Positions 1 through 13,226 of a DNA stretch of 64,000 nt are shown piece by piece; the first letter of the stretch is position 1; each line of letters starts with the position of its first letter. Position numbers and translations under genes: made by a program. The notes beneath the pieces are model-generated. The model ran no database searches. It saw only the letters and a list, made by a program, of their open reading frames with translations, and had not been told where the DNA came from. Where the stretch lies: the NCBI GenBank assembly GCA_029237915.1, contig JAQWHD010000039.1, forward strand, positions 62,001-126,000. The letters are read 5' to 3'. This DNA comes from Thalassotalea sp. (GTDB taxonomy: Bacteria; Pseudomonadota; Gammaproteobacteria; Enterobacterales; Alteromonadaceae).

Positions 1-567
1 AATAAAACTGATGCCTTGTTGTTTAAGTAAATCACTTAAGGCAAGCAAAGCAACTTTAGATGCATTATCTTTGAGATAAAACATCGACTCACCACTAAAT
101 AAGCCATTAATCGCTACGCCATATAAACCACCAACTAATTTCTCGTCTTGCCACACTTCAATGGAGTGGGCAAAACCTGCATGATGTAAGTCAGTGTAGG
201 CGATGAGCATATCATCCAAAATCCAGGTATCGTCATTACGAAATGGCGCATCTGCACACAAAGCAATAACTTGTGAGAATGCTTTATTAATTGATACGGT
301 ATAAGGAGATTTTTTTAAAAACTTTTTTAATGTGCGATTAATGTTTATTTCGTCGACATTAATAATGGTACGCGGATCTGGTGACCACCAAAGGTAAGGA
401 TCATCTTCTGAAAACCAAGGAAAGATGCCTTGTGTGTAAGCATTAATTAAACGCTGTATTTGTAAATCACCACCGACAGCTAATAAACCATTCGGCTCGG
501 TTAAAGCGGTATGAGGGTTGGGGAAAGACAGATCCTCATCTGTTAAATTTACGAGGATCTGTTTCAT
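1..567 (-). CDS. aat: Leucyl/phenylalanyl-tRNA-protein transferase (C-terminus beyond window)
   Basis: Transfers Leu or Phe from aminoacyl-tRNA to proteins with N-terminal Arg or Lys, creating N-degrons for ClpAP (family knowledge). Reading leftward from the ATG at 567 gives 189 codons that run off the window. The family motifs QGIFPWF, WWSPDPR and GLFSGESMF are all present in the expected order. The gene starts 30 nt after the trxB stop on the same strand, so trxB-aat probably share a transcript, an arrangement common in gammaproteobacteria. Only the 3' end is missing; nothing suggests decay. Confidence 0.95.
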   Translation of the reverse strand, partial: MKQILVNLTDEDLSFPNPHTALTEPNGLLAVGGDLQIQRLINAYTQGIFPWFSEDDPYLWWSPDPRTIINVDEININRTLKKFLKKSPYTVSINKAFSQVIALCADAPFRNDDTWILDDMLIAYTDLHHAGFAHSIEVWQDEKLVGGLYGVAINGLFSGESMFYLKDNASKVALLALSDLLKQQGISFI

Positions 568-597
568 ATAAACGTCTTAATAAACGATTTCTATAGT

Positions 598-1683
<1,086 letters not shown>

Positions 1684-1749
1684 CTATTTAATTCTTAGTT
1701 AAATACTCAGTTTTTGTAAACTAAGTGGTACTTTAAGTTGTGTTTGGAC

Positions 1750-2865
1750 TTAACTTAATGCAACTTTTGGTTCGAAAAATTCAAACCCTAAGTTTTCAGC
1801 AACTTCACGCACAGTAACTTTACCGTCGACAACATTTAAACCATTTAAGAAATGTTGATCTGACAGTAGTGCATCTTTATAACCTTTGTTGGCTAAGTTA
1901 ATGATGAAAGGTAATGTTGCGTTGTTAAGAGCAAATGTTGAAGTACGAGGCACAGCGCCTGGCATATTAGCAACACAGTAATGAACAACTTCGTCAACGA
2001 TAAACGTTGGCTCTGCATGTGTAGTTGCACGTGACGTTTCAATACAACCACCTTGGTCAATTGCAACATCTACAATTGCTGAGCCAGGCTTCATATTTTT
2101 AATGTGCTCTGCTGTTACTAATTTAGGAGCGGCTGCACCAGGAATTAACACACCGCCAATAACTAGATCCGCTTCTAATACATGTTTTTCAAGGGCATCA
2201 GTAGTTGAATATATCGCTTTAACCTTATTGCCAAATTGTGCATCTAAACGGCGAAGTACATTGATGTTTCTATCTAAAATAACTACTTCAGCACCCATAC
2301 CAATTGCCATTTGCGCAGCATTGTTACCAACCATACCACCACCAATAACAACAACTTTAGCAGGCTCAACACCAGGAACGCCGCCAAGTAACATACCGCG
2401 ACCCGCATTAGATTTCTCTAGTGCTTGTGCGCCAGCTTGAATCGACATACGTCCTGCTACTTCTGACATAGGTGCTAATAACGGTAGGCCGCCATTGCTA
2501 TCAGTTACTGTTTCGTAAGCAATACAAATGGCTTTCGATTTTACTAAGTCTTCTGTTTGCGCTAAATCAGGTGCTAGATGTAGGTAAGTGAACAAAATTT
2601 GTCCTTCACGTAACATTGCACGTTCAACTGCTTGCGGCTCTTTTACTTTAACAATCATTTCTGCTTGCGCGAAAACTTCTGCAGCCGTAGATAATATTTC
2701 TGCACCAGCTGCTACATAGTCAGCATCTGTAAAGCCAATGTCATTTGCGGCATTCGTTTCGACTAAGACTTTGTGGCCGTGATTAATTAATTCACGAACA
2801 CTTGCTGGCACCATACCAACACGGTATTCATGGTTTTTAATTTCTTTAGGTACGCCAATAATCAT
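1750..2865 (-). CDS. ald: Alanine dehydrogenase
   Basis: NAD-dependent L-alanine to pyruvate plus ammonia. The 371-residue length is that of the family. It opens with MIIGVPKEIKNHEYRVGMVP, has the catalytic lysine region VKVKEP and histidine in TYLHLAPD, and a Rossmann motif VVVIGGGMVGNNAA near residue 172. The gene is divergent from lrp with 162 nt between them, a common pairing in which an Lrp-type regulator responding to amino acids controls ald (inference here). Together with alr and dat at 38.6-40.6 kb it would link L-Ala, D-Ala and pyruvate. Confidence 0.96.
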   Translation of the reverse strand: MIIGVPKEIKNHEYRVGMVPASVRELINHGHKVLVETNAANDIGFTDADYVAAGAEILSTAAEVFAQAEMIVKVKEPQAVERAMLREGQILFTYLHLAPDLAQTEDLVKSKAICIAYETVTDSNGGLPLLAPMSEVAGRMSIQAGAQALEKSNAGRGMLLGGVPGVEPAKVVVIGGGMVGNNAAQMAIGMGAEVVILDRNINVLRRLDAQFGNKVKAIYSTTDALEKHVLEADLVIGGVLIPGAAAPKLVTAEHIKNMKPGSAIVDVAIDQGGCIETSRATTHAEPTFIVDEVVHYCVANMPGAVPRTSTFALNNATLPFIINLANKGYKDALLSDQHFLNGLNVVDGKVTVREVAENLGFEFFEPKVALS

Positions 2866-3027
2866 AATTTTGTTCTCTAGTTGTGTTATTTGTTGTAAAT
2901 AATTTGTTTTTATATGTCGCTAGTATATATACTTGTATGCAGAATAACGTATCGTATATTTGTGATTTGTAGTTTTTTAACTCGTAAAATGCGGTTTTGT
3001 TAGTTATTAAATCTAAAGGGTATACTA

Positions 3028-3495
3028 ATGAGTAAAGCTTTTGATCGAATTGATAGAAACATTCTTAATGAACTCCAAAATGATGGCCGTATATCAAATG
3101 TAGAATTATCTAAACGGGTTGGTCTAAGTCCAACACCTTGTTTAGAGCGAGTAAAGAAACTTGAACAAGATAATGTAATCACTGGCTACAGCGCAGATCT
3201 CAACCCTAAATACTTAGATGCAGCCTTGCTAGTATTCGTAGAAATAACATTAACGAGAACAGCTCCTGATGTATTTGAAGAGTTCTCTAAGGCGGTTATG
3301 GATGTCGGTGTGATCCAAGAATGTCATTTGGTTTCAGGTAATTTTGATTTTCTGCTAAAAACACGAGTATCAGATATGCAAGCCTATCGAAATTTGCTTG
3401 GAGATACTTTGCTTACCTTGCCATCGGTAAGTGAGAGTAGAACCTATGTGGTTATGGAAGAGGTTAAAACAGGCAATAAATTACCAATTAGATAG
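3028..3495 (+). CDS. lrp: Leucine-responsive regulatory protein, Lrp/AsnC family
   Basis: Global transcription regulator with an N-terminal helix-turn-helix (residues about 5-60, containing NVELSKRVGLSPTPCLERVK) and a C-terminal RAM effector domain. At 155 residues it is slightly shorter than E. coli Lrp (164), but the sequence follows Lrp closely, including HLVSGNFDFLLKTRV and the end ESRTYVVMEEVK. It sits immediately upstream of ftsK, as in many gammaproteobacteria, and divergent from ald. The very A+T-rich ald-lrp spacer is a plausible Lrp-binding region, though no precise site can be assigned by eye. Confidence 0.94.
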   Translation: MSKAFDRIDRNILNELQNDGRISNVELSKRVGLSPTPCLERVKKLEQDNVITGYSADLNPKYLDAALLVFVEITLTRTAPDVFEEFSKAVMDVGVIQECHLVSGNFDFLLKTRVSDMQAYRNLLGDTLLTLPSVSESRTYVVMEEVKTGNKLPIR

Positions 3496-3529
3496 ATAAA
3501 AGGGAGGTTATAAGGCTTCTAAATCCCCC

Positions 3530-3546
3530 GTATTCTATAAGAATAC
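3530..3546. repeat. 17-nt perfect inverted repeat upstream of ftsK
   Basis: GTATTCTATAAGAATAC is a perfect dyad (7-bp arms, 3-nt centre) between lrp and ftsK, 115 nt before the ftsK start. It lacks a T-tract, so a terminator is unlikely. It does not match the LexA consensus (CTG-N10-CAG), although ftsK is SOS-linked in E. coli. It may be an operator; no regulator can be named. Confidence 0.45.
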
Positions 3547-3660
3547 GCTTTATATTTACCTAAAAAGACATTACAGCGTAATTATCTACGCTTTGATATT
3601 TTAACCGGGCTGAATTTCTGTTATTTTGGGAGTTCATAATATTAATAATAAATTATTTTC

Positions 3661-6246
3661 ATGGATTCTACTTTGCCAACTACTGAATCAACAAAATTAA
3701 CTGGGACTCAGCGTTTACTCGAAGCTGGGCTCATTTTTACCACTCTATTTTCTATTTACTTAATTATTTCCTTATTAAGCTTTGACCCAGCAGATCCAGG
3801 TTGGTCACAAACGGCTTACCATACGAGTGTTAATAACTCAGGTGGAGCTATTGGTGCTTATCTTTCTGATATTTTCTTTTTTGCTTTTGGCTCTGTAGCC
3901 TATTTTTTACCTTTTATTTTTGCAGCGTTAGGCTGGCTGGTTTTTCAAAAAATTCATGTGTTGTTGGAAATTGATTTTTTTACGCTTGGCTTAAAGTGTA
4001 TTGGTTTTGTTATATTTCTCGTTGGCATCACCTCCATTGCGAGTATGAATTTTGATGATGTATATGAATTTTCTGCTGGTGGGGTAGTCGGTGATTATAT
4101 TTCCTTGTCTTTATTGCCTTACTTAAATTTTGCCGGTTGTAGCTTATTATTTTTATTACTAACTTGTAGCGGTTTTGTTTTAGTTACCGGTGTTTCATGG
4201 TTAACCATGATTGATTTTATTGGTGAGAAAGCCATTGCCGTATCGCTTTTTATTAAAAATTTAGTACCAATCGTTAAAGACAAATTTTCTTCATCACCAA
4301 CAGCACAAGCAAGTGTGGTTAATGAGGTTGCAATAGATGCTATCGATTCAGCCGTTGAAGATACTAACAAGCCTGTAGCTAAATCGCCTAGCATCAAGTC
4401 GCCTGCGGTTAAAGCAGCACCTGCGGTTAATACCAATACGGATGATGACCTAGCTGAAAAACTATTTGGCAGTATAGACAAGCACGAAGCAACTAGTACA
4501 AGTAAGGCTGAACCTGTTATTGAAGATGACGGGTTTGTTGCTATTGATGACCTTATTGATGATGACGATATTGAATTTAGTATTAATGATGATATTAGTG
4601 AGCAAGAGCTTGATGTTGTTTTCTCTGATGTTGAAAAAATAGACGTTGCCGATGATGACATAAATTTTGATGCTACTGAGCTTACGGATGACGCAGAAAC
4701 TAAACCCGCTACTAAGCCAGTAAAAGCCGGCGAAAGTCCATTTGAACGCTACAAAGGCATGCCAACCATAGATTTATTAGACAAACCTAATAGAACTAAA
4801 AACCCAATCTCACAAGAAGAGTTAGACCAAGTAAGTCGCTTGGTAGAAACTAAATTATTAGATTACGGCGTAATTGCCGAAGTTGTCGATGTATTCCCTG
4901 GCCCTGTTATTACTCGTTTTGAGCTTGATTTAGCGCCAGGTGTTAAAGTAAGTAAAATTACTAATTTATCAAAAGATTTAGCGCGAGCTTTATCGGCAGC
5001 AAGTGTTCGAGTTGTAGAAGTTATTCCTGGTAAATCGGTTATCGGAATTGAAATACCAAATAAACATCGTGAAATGGTGAAATTAAGCGAAGTTATCGAA
5101 AGTGACGTGTTTAAAAACTCTAAATCAGCGTTAACTATGGTGTTAGGTAAAGATATTGCCGGCGACCCTATCATAGCTGATTTAGCCAAAATGCCACACT
5201 TACTGGTAGCTGGTACCACTGGCTCAGGTAAATCGGTCGTCGTTAACGTGATGATCGTCAGTATGTTGTATAAATCGACGCCTGATGAAGTACGCTTTAT
5301 CATGATCGATCCAAAAATGTTGGAATTGTCTGTATACGAAGGTATCCCGCATTTACTTTCAGAAGTTGTAACTGATATGAAAGATGCGGCTAATGCACTG
5401 CGTTGGTGTGTTGGTGAGATGGAAAGACGTTACAAGTTAATGTCAGCACTCGGCGTTCGTAACCTAACCGGTTATAACCAGAAAATATCAGCGGCGATCG
5501 CAGAAGGTAATCCAATACTTGACCCTATTTGGAAGCCAGGTGATAACATGTTAGAAACCGCACCAGAGTTAGAGCGCTTACCAAGTATTGTCGTTGTGGT
5601 TGATGAATTTGCTGATATGATCATGATAGTAGGTAAGAAAGTTGAAGAGCTTATTGCCCGTATCGCCCAAAAAGCACGAGCTGCTGGTATTCACCTGATC
5701 TTAGCAACACAAAGACCTTCGGTAGATGTTATTACCGGTTTAATCAAAGCCAATATTCCAACACGTATGGCGCTAACGGTACAATCTCGAATCGATTCAC
5801 GTACCATTCTTGATCAACAAGGTGCTGAGCAGTTACTTGGTAATGGTGACATGTTATTCCTTCCGCAAGGTACGAGTGTACCACTACGTGCGCAGGGGGC
5901 ATTTGTTGACGATCATGAAGTACATGCCGTTGTAAATGATTGGAAAGCTCGTGGTAAGCCTAGATATATCGAAGAAATACTTTCTGGTGCTGGTACTGAA
6001 GATACTTTATTGCCTGGTGAAGTTGCAGAGTCTGAAGACCAAGAAATGGACGTGTTATACGATGAAGCTTTAGCATTTGTAACGGAATCAAGAAGGGCAT
6101 CGATTTCAGGTGTACAACGTAAGTTCCGTATAGGTTATAATCGTGCAGCGCGAATTATAGAACAAATGGAAGCGTCTGGCGTAGTAAGTAGTCCAGGCCA
6201 TAACGGTAATCGTGAAGTGTTAGCGCCGCCACCAGTTAAGAATTAA
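3661..6246 (+). CDS. ftsK: DNA translocase FtsK
   Basis: Septum-anchored hexameric DNA pump that clears chromosome termini and activates XerCD recombination at dif. Four N-terminal membrane segments (residues about 20-190) are followed by a short acidic linker rich in Asp/Glu (about 215-360), a RecA-type motor with Walker [12 protein letters not shown] (about residue 520) and Walker [12 protein letters not shown], and the C-terminal gamma winged helix ([19 protein letters not shown]). At 861 residues it is much shorter than E. coli FtsK (1329) because of the linker, as in many marine gammaproteobacteria. It lies 16 nt before lolA, consistent with an ftsK-lolA-rarA-crcB-serS cluster. Confidence 0.97.
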   Translation: MDSTLPTTESTKLTGTQRLLEAGLIFTTLFSIYLIISLLSFDPADPGWSQTAYHTSVNNSGGAIGAYLSDIFFFAFGSVAYFLPFIFAALGWLVFQKIHVLLEIDFFTLGLKCIGFVIFLVGITSIASMNFDDVYEFSAGGVVGDYISLSLLPYLNFAGCSLLFLLLTCSGFVLVTGVSWLTMIDFIGEKAIAVSLFIKNLVPIVKDKFSSSPTAQASVVNEVAIDAIDSAVEDTNKPVAKSPSIKSPAVKAAPAVNTNTDDDLAEKLFGSIDKHEATSTSKAEPVIEDDGFVAIDDLIDDDDIEFSINDDISEQELDVVFSDVEKIDVADDDINFDATELTDDAETKPATKPVKAGESPFERYKGMPTIDLLDKPNRTKNPISQEELDQVSRLVETKLLDYGVIAEVVDVFPGPVITRFELDLAPGVKVSKITNLSKDLARALSAASVRVVEVIPGKSVIGIEIPNKHREMVKLSEVIESDVFKNSKSALTMVLGKDIAGDPIIADLAKMPHLLVAGTTGSGKSVVVNVMIVSMLYKSTPDEVRFIMIDPKMLELSVYEGIPHLLSEVVTDMKDAANALRWCVGEMERRYKLMSALGVRNLTGYNQKISAAIAEGNPILDPIWKPGDNMLETAPELERLPSIVVVVDEFADMIMIVGKKVEELIARIAQKARAAGIHLILATQRPSVDVITGLIKANIPTRMALTVQSRIDSRTILDQQGAEQLLGNGDMLFLPQGTSVPLRAQGAFVDDHEVHAVVNDWKARGKPRYIEEILSGAGTEDTLLPGEVAESEDQEMDVLYDEALAFVTESRRASISGVQRKFRIGYNRAARIIEQMEASGVVSSPGHNGNREVLAPPPVKN

Positions 6247-6262
6247 GAGAGATAAAAATAGT

Positions 6263-6955
6263 ATGGCTTTAAAAAATACTTTGTCAGTAGCATTACTGAC
6301 TTTAAGCTTTTCTTCTGCTTATGCACAAGAGCCTCAAGTAGTAACCCCGCAGAGTTTAACTGCAGAGCAACAGCAACAAGCACAATTTAGAGCTGAGAAA
6401 GATGCTCAAATTAAGCATGCATTAAAAACGAAATTAGAAACATTTAATGGCTTTAGCGCTAACTTTCAACAAGATGTTATTGATGCTGAAGGTAATGCAT
6501 TACAAACATCAAAAGGTAAGCTTGTCGTTAAGCGCCCAAATCTTATTTATTGGGAAACATTAGAGCCAGATGAAACACTGGTGATTAGTGATGGCACAAC
6601 TTTATGGTTTTATAACCCCTTTGTTGAACAAGTATCTGCATTCAATGTTAGTAATGCCGTGGTTAACACGCCAATTTTATTATTAAGTGATACTTCTACC
6701 GATACTTGGCAAGACTATCAAGTAAGTCAACAATCGGAAAACGAATACAGTATTAAATCACTTGATATGGAAGCGCAAGTTAAGAGCCTTAATTTAGTTT
6801 TTTCTGGTAACCAACTGGCAATGTTCACCATTGTTGATGCCACAGGCCAGTTAAGTCACTTTAGATTATCTAACATGGTTACAACACCAACGCCAAGCAA
6901 AGACATTTTTAAATTTACTTTACCCGCTAACGTCGACTTTGATGACCAAAGATAA
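6263..6955 (+). CDS. lolA: Outer-membrane lipoprotein carrier protein LolA
   Basis: Periplasmic chaperone that ferries lipoproteins from LolCDE to LolB. A signal peptide (hydrophobic to about residue 20, likely cleavage after SSAYA) precedes a Gln-rich stretch and the LolA fold, recognisable by [27 protein letters not shown] and [17 protein letters not shown]. The 230-residue precursor is somewhat longer than E. coli LolA (203) because of the extra N-terminal linker. It overlaps the rarA start by 14 nt, so translational coupling is likely. Confidence 0.95.
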   Translation: MALKNTLSVALLTLSFSSAYAQEPQVVTPQSLTAEQQQQAQFRAEKDAQIKHALKTKLETFNGFSANFQQDVIDAEGNALQTSKGKLVVKRPNLIYWETLEPDETLVISDGTTLWFYNPFVEQVSAFNVSNAVVNTPILLLSDTSTDTWQDYQVSQQSENEYSIKSLDMEAQVKSLNLVFSGNQLAMFTIVDATGQLSHFRLSNMVTTPTPSKDIFKFTLPANVDFDDQR

Positions 6956-8327
6956 CCAAACCTTCTCATTAGATTTTGATGATGGCCAAGACAATAACAC
7001 AAAAGCAAGCAGCAGCCTTGCTTTTGCGCCTTTAGCTGCAAGACTAAGGCCGCAAAACCTTGATGATTATATCGGTCAGCAGCATTTATTAAGTGCAGGC
7101 AAACCTTTAAAAATCGCTATTGAGCAAGGATTATGTCATTCGTTAATATTTTGGGGTCCGCCAGGTACAGGTAAAACAACGCTTGCCGAGCTCATTGCCA
7201 AATATGCGGATGCCGATTTCGAACGTATTTCTGCAGTTACATCTGGTGTTAAAGAAATACGCGCGGCGATAGATAAAGCCAAACTAAACGAACAAGTCAA
7301 AGGCAGGCGTACCATACTGTTTGTTGATGAAGTACACCGTTTTAATAAATCGCAACAAGATGCCTTTTTACCTTTTATTGAAGATGGCACGATAACCTTT
7401 ATTGGCGCGACAACAGAAAACCCTGCTTTTGAATTAAACCAAGCATTACTATCTAGAGCCAGAGTCTATTTACTGCAGAAGTTTTCAGATGACGAGCTTA
7501 CATTAGTTTTAAACCGGGCATTAGCCGATAAAGAGCTTGGATATGGTGATTTATCCATTGAACTTGAGCCCAAGGCCCAGGAGTCACTGTTAGCACTTGC
7601 CAATGGTGATGCTAGGCGTTTACTTAATTTATTAGAAAACTGCGTCGATATAAGTACGCAGCTTGATGGCAAACTTGCTATTTCATTAGAAACAGTTAAT
7701 TTAGTTGCTGGTGAAAAGCAGGCTTTGTACGATAAAGGTGGCGATCACTTTTATGATCTAATCAGTGCTTTTCATAAATCGGTTCGTGGTTCAAATCCTG
7801 ATGCTGCTTTGTATTGGTATGCTCGTATACTAGAAGGCGGTGGCGACCCTTTATATGTCGGTCGAAGATTGCTTGCCATTGCTAGTGAAGATATCGGTAA
7901 CGCCGACCCAAGAGCGATGCAATTAGCAATAAATGCTTGGGATACTTATCATCGTGTTGGTCCATCGGAAGGTGAACGAGCCATTGCACAAGCTACTGTT
8001 TATATGGCATTAGCGCCAAAATCAAATGCTGTTTATACTGCATTTAAAGCGGCACGCGCATTAGCCAAAGATACCGGTCATTTAGAAGTGCCTATACACC
8101 TGCGCAATGCCACGTCAAAGCTTACTCAAGAAATGGGTCATGGCAAAGGTTATCGCTATGCACACGATGAAGAAGGCGCCTATGCAGCAGGGCAAACCTA
8201 TTTGCCAGAATACATTGATGGCATGTCTTTTTATCATCCAACCGATCGCGGTTTGGAAAAAAAGCTCAAAGAAAAAATGGATTATTTAGCTATGTTAGAT
8301 AGCAATACAGGGAGAAAAACGTATTAA
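6942..8327 (+). CDS. rarA: Replication-associated recombination protein RarA (MgsA)
   Basis: AAA+ ATPase related to clamp loaders that acts at stalled replication forks. Visible motifs are Walker [16 protein letters not shown], Walker [16 protein letters not shown], sensor 1 [12 protein letters not shown] and the arginine-finger region ALLSRARV, followed by the tetramerisation domain ([18 protein letters not shown] near the end). The ATG at 6942 ([12 protein letters not shown]) is preferred to a TTG one codon earlier. The start lies inside the end of lolA. The 461-residue product is of normal length. Confidence 0.96.
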   Translation: MTKDNQTFSLDFDDGQDNNTKASSSLAFAPLAARLRPQNLDDYIGQQHLLSAGKPLKIAIEQGLCHSLIFWGPPGTGKTTLAELIAKYADADFERISAVTSGVKEIRAAIDKAKLNEQVKGRRTILFVDEVHRFNKSQQDAFLPFIEDGTITFIGATTENPAFELNQALLSRARVYLLQKFSDDELTLVLNRALADKELGYGDLSIELEPKAQESLLALANGDARRLLNLLENCVDISTQLDGKLAISLETVNLVAGEKQALYDKGGDHFYDLISAFHKSVRGSNPDAALYWYARILEGGGDPLYVGRRLLAIASEDIGNADPRAMQLAINAWDTYHRVGPSEGERAIAQATVYMALAPKSNAVYTAFKAARALAKDTGHLEVPIHLRNATSKLTQEMGHGKGYRYAHDEEGAYAAGQTYLPEYIDGMSFYHPTDRGLEKKLKEKMDYLAMLDSNTGRKTY

Positions 8328-8337
8328 TACCTTACAA

Positions 8338-8706
8338 ATGTACCTGTTTATTGCGATCGGCGGCGCCTCTGGTGCTTGTTTACGATTCTTTATAATGCAA
8401 ATAGTTTTCAATTTTCTCGGAAAAGGTTTCCCTTTTGCCACATTGATCGTTAATATTTCCGGCTCATTGATAATGGGTGTATTATATGGCCTTATCGAAC
8501 AGGGCTCAATTGAGGTGGTTTTATACCGAACACTAGTAGGTATAGGCTTCTTGGGCGCTTTTACAACGTTTTCAACGTTTTCATTAGATACTTTGTTGTT
8601 GTTGCAACAAGGCGATATAATGAAAGCATTATTAAATGTTCTTTTAAATGTGCTGCTGTGTGTCATGGCGGCAGGTTTAGGAATGTTTTTAGTAACTAAT
8701 AAATAA
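8338..8706 (+). CDS. crcB: Fluoride ion channel Fluc/CrcB
   Basis: Four-helix inner-membrane fluoride exporter functioning as a dual-topology dimer. The 122-residue protein shows the family pattern [24 protein letters not shown] and [13 protein letters not shown], including the pore Asn and the TTFSTF motif. It begins 10 nt after the rarA stop and ends 32 nt before serS, within the conserved rarA-crcB-serS order. No fluoride riboswitch is evident in the 10-nt gap. Confidence 0.93.
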   Translation: MYLFIAIGGASGACLRFFIMQIVFNFLGKGFPFATLIVNISGSLIMGVLYGLIEQGSIEVVLYRTLVGIGFLGAFTTFSTFSLDTLLLLQQGDIMKALLNVLLNVLLCVMAAGLGMFLVTNK

Positions 8707-8732
8707 TTAATTTTAAATTAAACCACAAGTGA

Positions 8733-10016
<1,284 letters not shown>

Positions 10017-10058
10017 ATCATTAAAAGCTATCAAGCTTATTTAACTGATTGTTTTCTA

Positions 10059-10089
10059 ATAAAAAAAAGGCGCTTAAGCGCCTTTTTTA
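10059..10089. terminator. Bidirectional terminator between serS and iorB
   Basis: A perfect 14-nt palindrome GGCGCTTAAGCGCC (10069-10082) is flanked by an A-run on the left and a T-run on the right, so it can act as an intrinsic terminator for both convergent genes. Confidence 0.85.
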
Positions 10090-10115
10090 TTGTCTGTAAT
10101 ATTAATATAGCAAAG

Positions 10116-12371
10116 CTACACGCTAAGTGGCTTTATTGGTAAATCACGGTAACGCGTACCCGAAGCGGCAAAGATAGCATTACTTAATGCCGGCGCAAAT
10201 GGTGCAACACCTGGCTCACCAAGACCGGTTGGCTTTTCATCAGAGTCAACAATATGCACTCGCACATTGGGCATGTCAGATATGCGCATAACAGGATAGT
10301 CGTGGAAGTTAGAGTTTACAACAGCACCATCTGTGAAGGATATTTCAGTATATAAAGACAATGACATACCCATAACAACGGCGCCTTCCATTTGCGCGGT
10401 AGCGCCATCAGTATTAAGTATCTGTCCACAATCTATGGCACAATCAACATTAAGTACTTTGATATTGTCACCATCAACTTTTACATGCACAGCCATAGCA
10501 ACATAACTATTAAAGCTGTAATGCACGGCAATTCCGATCCCTTCACCTTTAGGTAACTCTTTACCGATTCCTGAATGTTTAGCTGCAAGTGCTAACACAG
10601 CTTTAGAACGTTTCACTTGGTCTGCTTGTTCAGGGTTTTGATTGTTGTCGTACACATCATTTAAGAATTTAACCGGATCTTTGCCTGCTTTATAGGCTAG
10701 CTCATCGGCAAATGTACCAAAAGCAAAACCATAAAATATTGCATAAACCGCACGATACCAACCAATTCTAGTATGAGCCGGGGCTTCTCCACTTTCACTC
10801 CTAAAATTATTTATAGCAAAAGGGTGGTTATCTATATCGCCAATTGCGCCTTTAGGAGCTCTGTCTAAGCCCTCTTGAAATAGGGAATTAATTGATGGAA
10901 ATGCAGCGCGATGTAACCAACCCGTGACGTTACCTTGGGCATCAAGAGATGCTTCAATATGTTGGGCGTTAATCGAATGATAAAAGCCGGTACGCATATC
11001 TTCTTCACGCGACCAAATAAGTTGCACTGGCGCGTTGATTTGCTCAGATATTACTGCCGCTTCGTGCACATAGTCACATTTAAATTTCCGACCAAATGCA
11101 CCACCAGCCATCATTACATGCACGGTGATATCTTTAGCTTCACGTTTTAAGTATTGCGCTAATACAGTTTGAATATCAGCAGGGCTTTGTGTCGAAGCCC
11201 ATACTTCACAGCTATCCTTTTGTACCCATACCACACTTGCATTAGGCTCCATCGGTGCATGGCATAAATGCCCACCAGTGTAAGTGGCACTTACCTTAGC
11301 CGCTGAGTCATTAAATGCTTTGTCTAAATTACCGCGTTCGGTTATGAGCTCAGCTGGTTTTTCTACATTTTTAACTAATTGCTGTTTATATTCTTTAGTG
11401 TTGTAAACCGTATTGGGACCTAGATCCCATTCAATGTTTAATTGCTGCAGTGCTCTTTGCGCTGTCCATGAGTTATCTGCTACAACGGCAACGCCGCCAA
11501 TAGAGCTAAATGGATGTTTAATTGGCGCTATTTCTACAACGTCAATCACGCCTTTCATTTTTAATACAGCTGCTTTATCTAAACTCTTTAGCGTACCTCC
11601 CAGTACAGGGCAGTGGCTGATCGCCGCATACTTCATACCAGGTAACTTGGTATCAACACCGTAGGTTCGTTTACCTTCAACAACTAATCCTTGATCATGT
11701 CTATCAAGTGCCTTACCTATGTACTTAAATTGGTCTTTAGTTTTTAATGTTGGTGATTCAGGAATTGCAGAGTTAGCCGCAAGGGATGCTAACTCGCCAA
11801 AACTGAGTTTTTCTTGGTTGTTTTTATTAATAACAAAATGATTCTCGGCATAACAATTATCAACGCTAGTCTTAAATACTTTTGCGCCAGCGATAATAAG
11901 CATTTCTTTGGCGGCAGCACCAGCTTCGCGCATAGGTTGGTACATTTTGCGGATACTTGCCGAACCACCAGTATTCTGCGGGCCGTATAATTCTTCATTG
12001 CCATCAGCTTGTTTTATGGTGACTCTAGACCAATCAGCTTCCATTTCATCAGCAACCGCAGCAGGTAGGGCAGTACTAATACCTTGTCCCATTTCACAGC
12101 GACCACAGTAAAGCAGTAAATCACCGTTTTCACTTAAATGGATAAAGCCACTTGGGTTGAATTTAACATCAGCGCTGGCAATTTTAGCAGTTTCTGTTGT
12201 TGAACAAGCAGGGATAGTAAAGCCTAGCGCTAAACCGCCAGAGGCTAAGGATACCGTCTTTAAAAAGCCGCGACGCGACATTGATGTATTGATTTTCGTA
12301 TCAACAGACGTTTTATCTTGTTGCTGACGTTGCTTCCATTGATTCATGGCGTGTAATACATGTTCGTTCAT
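10116..12371 (-). CDS. iorB: Molybdenum hydroxylase large subunit, isoquinoline 1-oxidoreductase beta-like (Tat-exported)
   Basis: Large, molybdopterin-cytosine-dinucleotide-binding subunit of a xanthine dehydrogenase-family hydroxylase or aldehyde oxidase. The 751-residue protein has a twin-arginine signal ([19 protein letters not shown], starting about residue 32) so the complex should be periplasmic. Family motifs include [21 protein letters not shown] and the C-terminal catalytic-glutamate loop [14 protein letters not shown]. It begins 1 nt after the iorA stop (TAAGATG), an obvious two-gene operon. The substrate cannot be deduced; family members act on N-heterocycles or aldehydes. No cytochrome or Mo-cofactor maturation gene is adjacent. 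Confidence 0.88.
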   Translation of the reverse strand: MNEHVLHAMNQWKQRQQQDKTSVDTKINTSMSRRGFLKTVSLASGGLALGFTIPACSTTETAKIASADVKFNPSGFIHLSENGDLLLYCGRCEMGQGISTALPAAVADEMEADWSRVTIKQADGNEELYGPQNTGGSASIRKMYQPMREAGAAAKEMLIIAGAKVFKTSVDNCYAENHFVINKNNQEKLSFGELASLAANSAIPESPTLKTKDQFKYIGKALDRHDQGLVVEGKRTYGVDTKLPGMKYAAISHCPVLGGTLKSLDKAAVLKMKGVIDVVEIAPIKHPFSSIGGVAVVADNSWTAQRALQQLNIEWDLGPNTVYNTKEYKQQLVKNVEKPAELITERGNLDKAFNDSAAKVSATYTGGHLCHAPMEPNASVVWVQKDSCEVWASTQSPADIQTVLAQYLKREAKDITVHVMMAGGAFGRKFKCDYVHEAAVISEQINAPVQLIWSREEDMRTGFYHSINAQHIEASLDAQGNVTGWLHRAAFPSINSLFQEGLDRAPKGAIGDIDNHPFAINNFRSESGEAPAHTRIGWYRAVYAIFYGFAFGTFADELAYKAGKDPVKFLNDVYDNNQNPEQADQVKRSKAVLALAAKHSGIGKELPKGEGIGIAVHYSFNSYVAMAVHVKVDGDNIKVLNVDCAIDCGQILNTDGATAQMEGAVVMGMSLSLYTEISFTDGAVVNSNFHDYPVMRISDMPNVRVHIVDSDEKPTGLGEPGVAPFAPALSNAIFAASGTRYRDLPIKPLSV

Positions 12372-12372
12372 C

Positions 12373-12840
12373 TTACACCTCCTTCGCTAAGTCATAAGCA
12401 ACCGACTTGATAGCTTTTTTAATGCGTTGATAGGTACCGCAACGACAGATATTGCCTTGCATAGCATTGTCTATATCGGCATCGCTTGGTTTGTCATTTG
12501 TAGCAAGAAAGCTAGCCGCATTCATTATTTGGCCTGCTTGGCAATAGCCACACTGCGGCACGTTATTTTCAAGCCATGCTTTTTGTAGAGGATGGTCGCC
12601 ATTTTCAGATAAACCTTCAATGGTGGTAATCGACTTACCAGCAAGGGCACTAACAGGTATGATACAAGAACGAGTGGCTTGGCCTTCGACATGAACAGTA
12701 CAAGCGCCACATAAACCACTACCGCAACCAAATTTGGTGCCAGTAAATTCTAAACGATCTCTTAAAAACCACAGTAGCGGCATATTTTCATCAACATCGA
12801 TAGGGTGCTCAACACCATTTATTACTATTGTCTTACTCAT
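12373..12840 (-). CDS. iorA: (2Fe-2S)-binding small subunit, isoquinoline 1-oxidoreductase alpha-like
   Basis: Electron-transfer subunit with two [2Fe-2S] clusters. The plant-type ferredoxin domain carries [15 protein letters not shown] and a further Cys in RSCIIPV; the C-terminal helical domain carries [10 protein letters not shown] and CRCGTYQRI. The 155 residues match the family length. It lacks its own export signal and presumably leaves the cell bound to the Tat-targeted large subunit, as known for the family. It is the first gene of the operon, with its promoter in the adjacent repeat-bearing spacer. Confidence 0.9.
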   Translation of the reverse strand: MSKTIVINGVEHPIDVDENMPLLWFLRDRLEFTGTKFGCGSGLCGACTVHVEGQATRSCIIPVSALAGKSITTIEGLSENGDHPLQKAWLENNVPQCGYCQAGQIMNAASFLATNDKPSDADIDNAMQGNICRCGTYQRIKKAIKSVAYDLAKEV

Positions 12841-13085
12841 GCTTTATCCTTGTACGCATTCTTTGTATTTAAATATACATGATGTTTACAAAAAAGTGCT
12901 ATTAAATCATAGGATGAAAACGAATTAAGGAAAGAAATCATTAAATTTATTTATATTGCTTTAATAAATTCATCGGGATAGGCCGGTAAATTAGGGATAA
13001 TCCTTAGACGCCAATATTCTCACTCACTCACTCACTCACTCACTAAATAATATACCTACTGTAATTAACATTTGTTGAAGGAGTA
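12841..13085. other. Spacer upstream of iorA with a tetranucleotide repeat
   Basis: The 579-nt stretch between iorA and the DUF2189 gene holds no intact gene. Its first half contains the presumed iorA promoter and a (CACT)6 microsatellite; its second half holds a recombinase remnant and the first copy of the island repeat, listed separately. Confidence 0.6.
13019..13044. repeat. Tetranucleotide microsatellite (CACT)n
   Basis: Six perfect CACT units (13021-13044) preceded by a further CT half-unit. It lies about 180 nt upstream of the iorA start. Such tracts vary in length by slipped-strand mispairing and, when near promoters, can modulate expression; here that role is only a possibility. Confidence 0.85.
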
Positions 13086-13226
13086 TTTAAGTTAGCAACG
13101 TCAGCTTTGGTCATTCAAATTCGACTTGGTAATAATAAGTTTGAGCGTACAGTTCTATACCTTGGTATTGAGGTTAATGAATTCAGTGAATTAATGCAAT
13201 GTAATCAAAAGCCTACGGGCAGTTAA
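13086..13226 (+). pseudogene. C-terminal remnant of a tyrosine recombinase/integrase
   Basis: In one frame, ending at a TAA at 13224-13226, the translation includes VIQIRLGNNKFERTVLYLGI followed by EV. This matches the end of many integrases (the pattern Q-L-L-L-G-H-T-K-L-E-S-T-V-R-Y-L-G-I-E-V), covering the second catalytic His position (here Asn) and the nucleophile Tyr. No start codon with a ribosome site and no N-terminal domain is present, so only about 45 codons of the tail survive. It lies just upstream of the DUF2189 gene, and its last part is the sequence recurring in the 21.8-23.3 kb island. Confidence 0.7.

Noticed and set aside
3530-3546. LexA box upstream of ftsK
   Set aside because: The dyad does not contain the CTG/CAG half-sites needed for LexA.
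4119-4661. Serine-rich minus-strand ORF inside ftsK
   Set aside because: Low-complexity shadow of the acidic FtsK linker.
8295-8666. Long minus-strand ORF opposite crcB
   Set aside because: Antisense shadow of the clearly conserved crcB on the plus strand; no family features.
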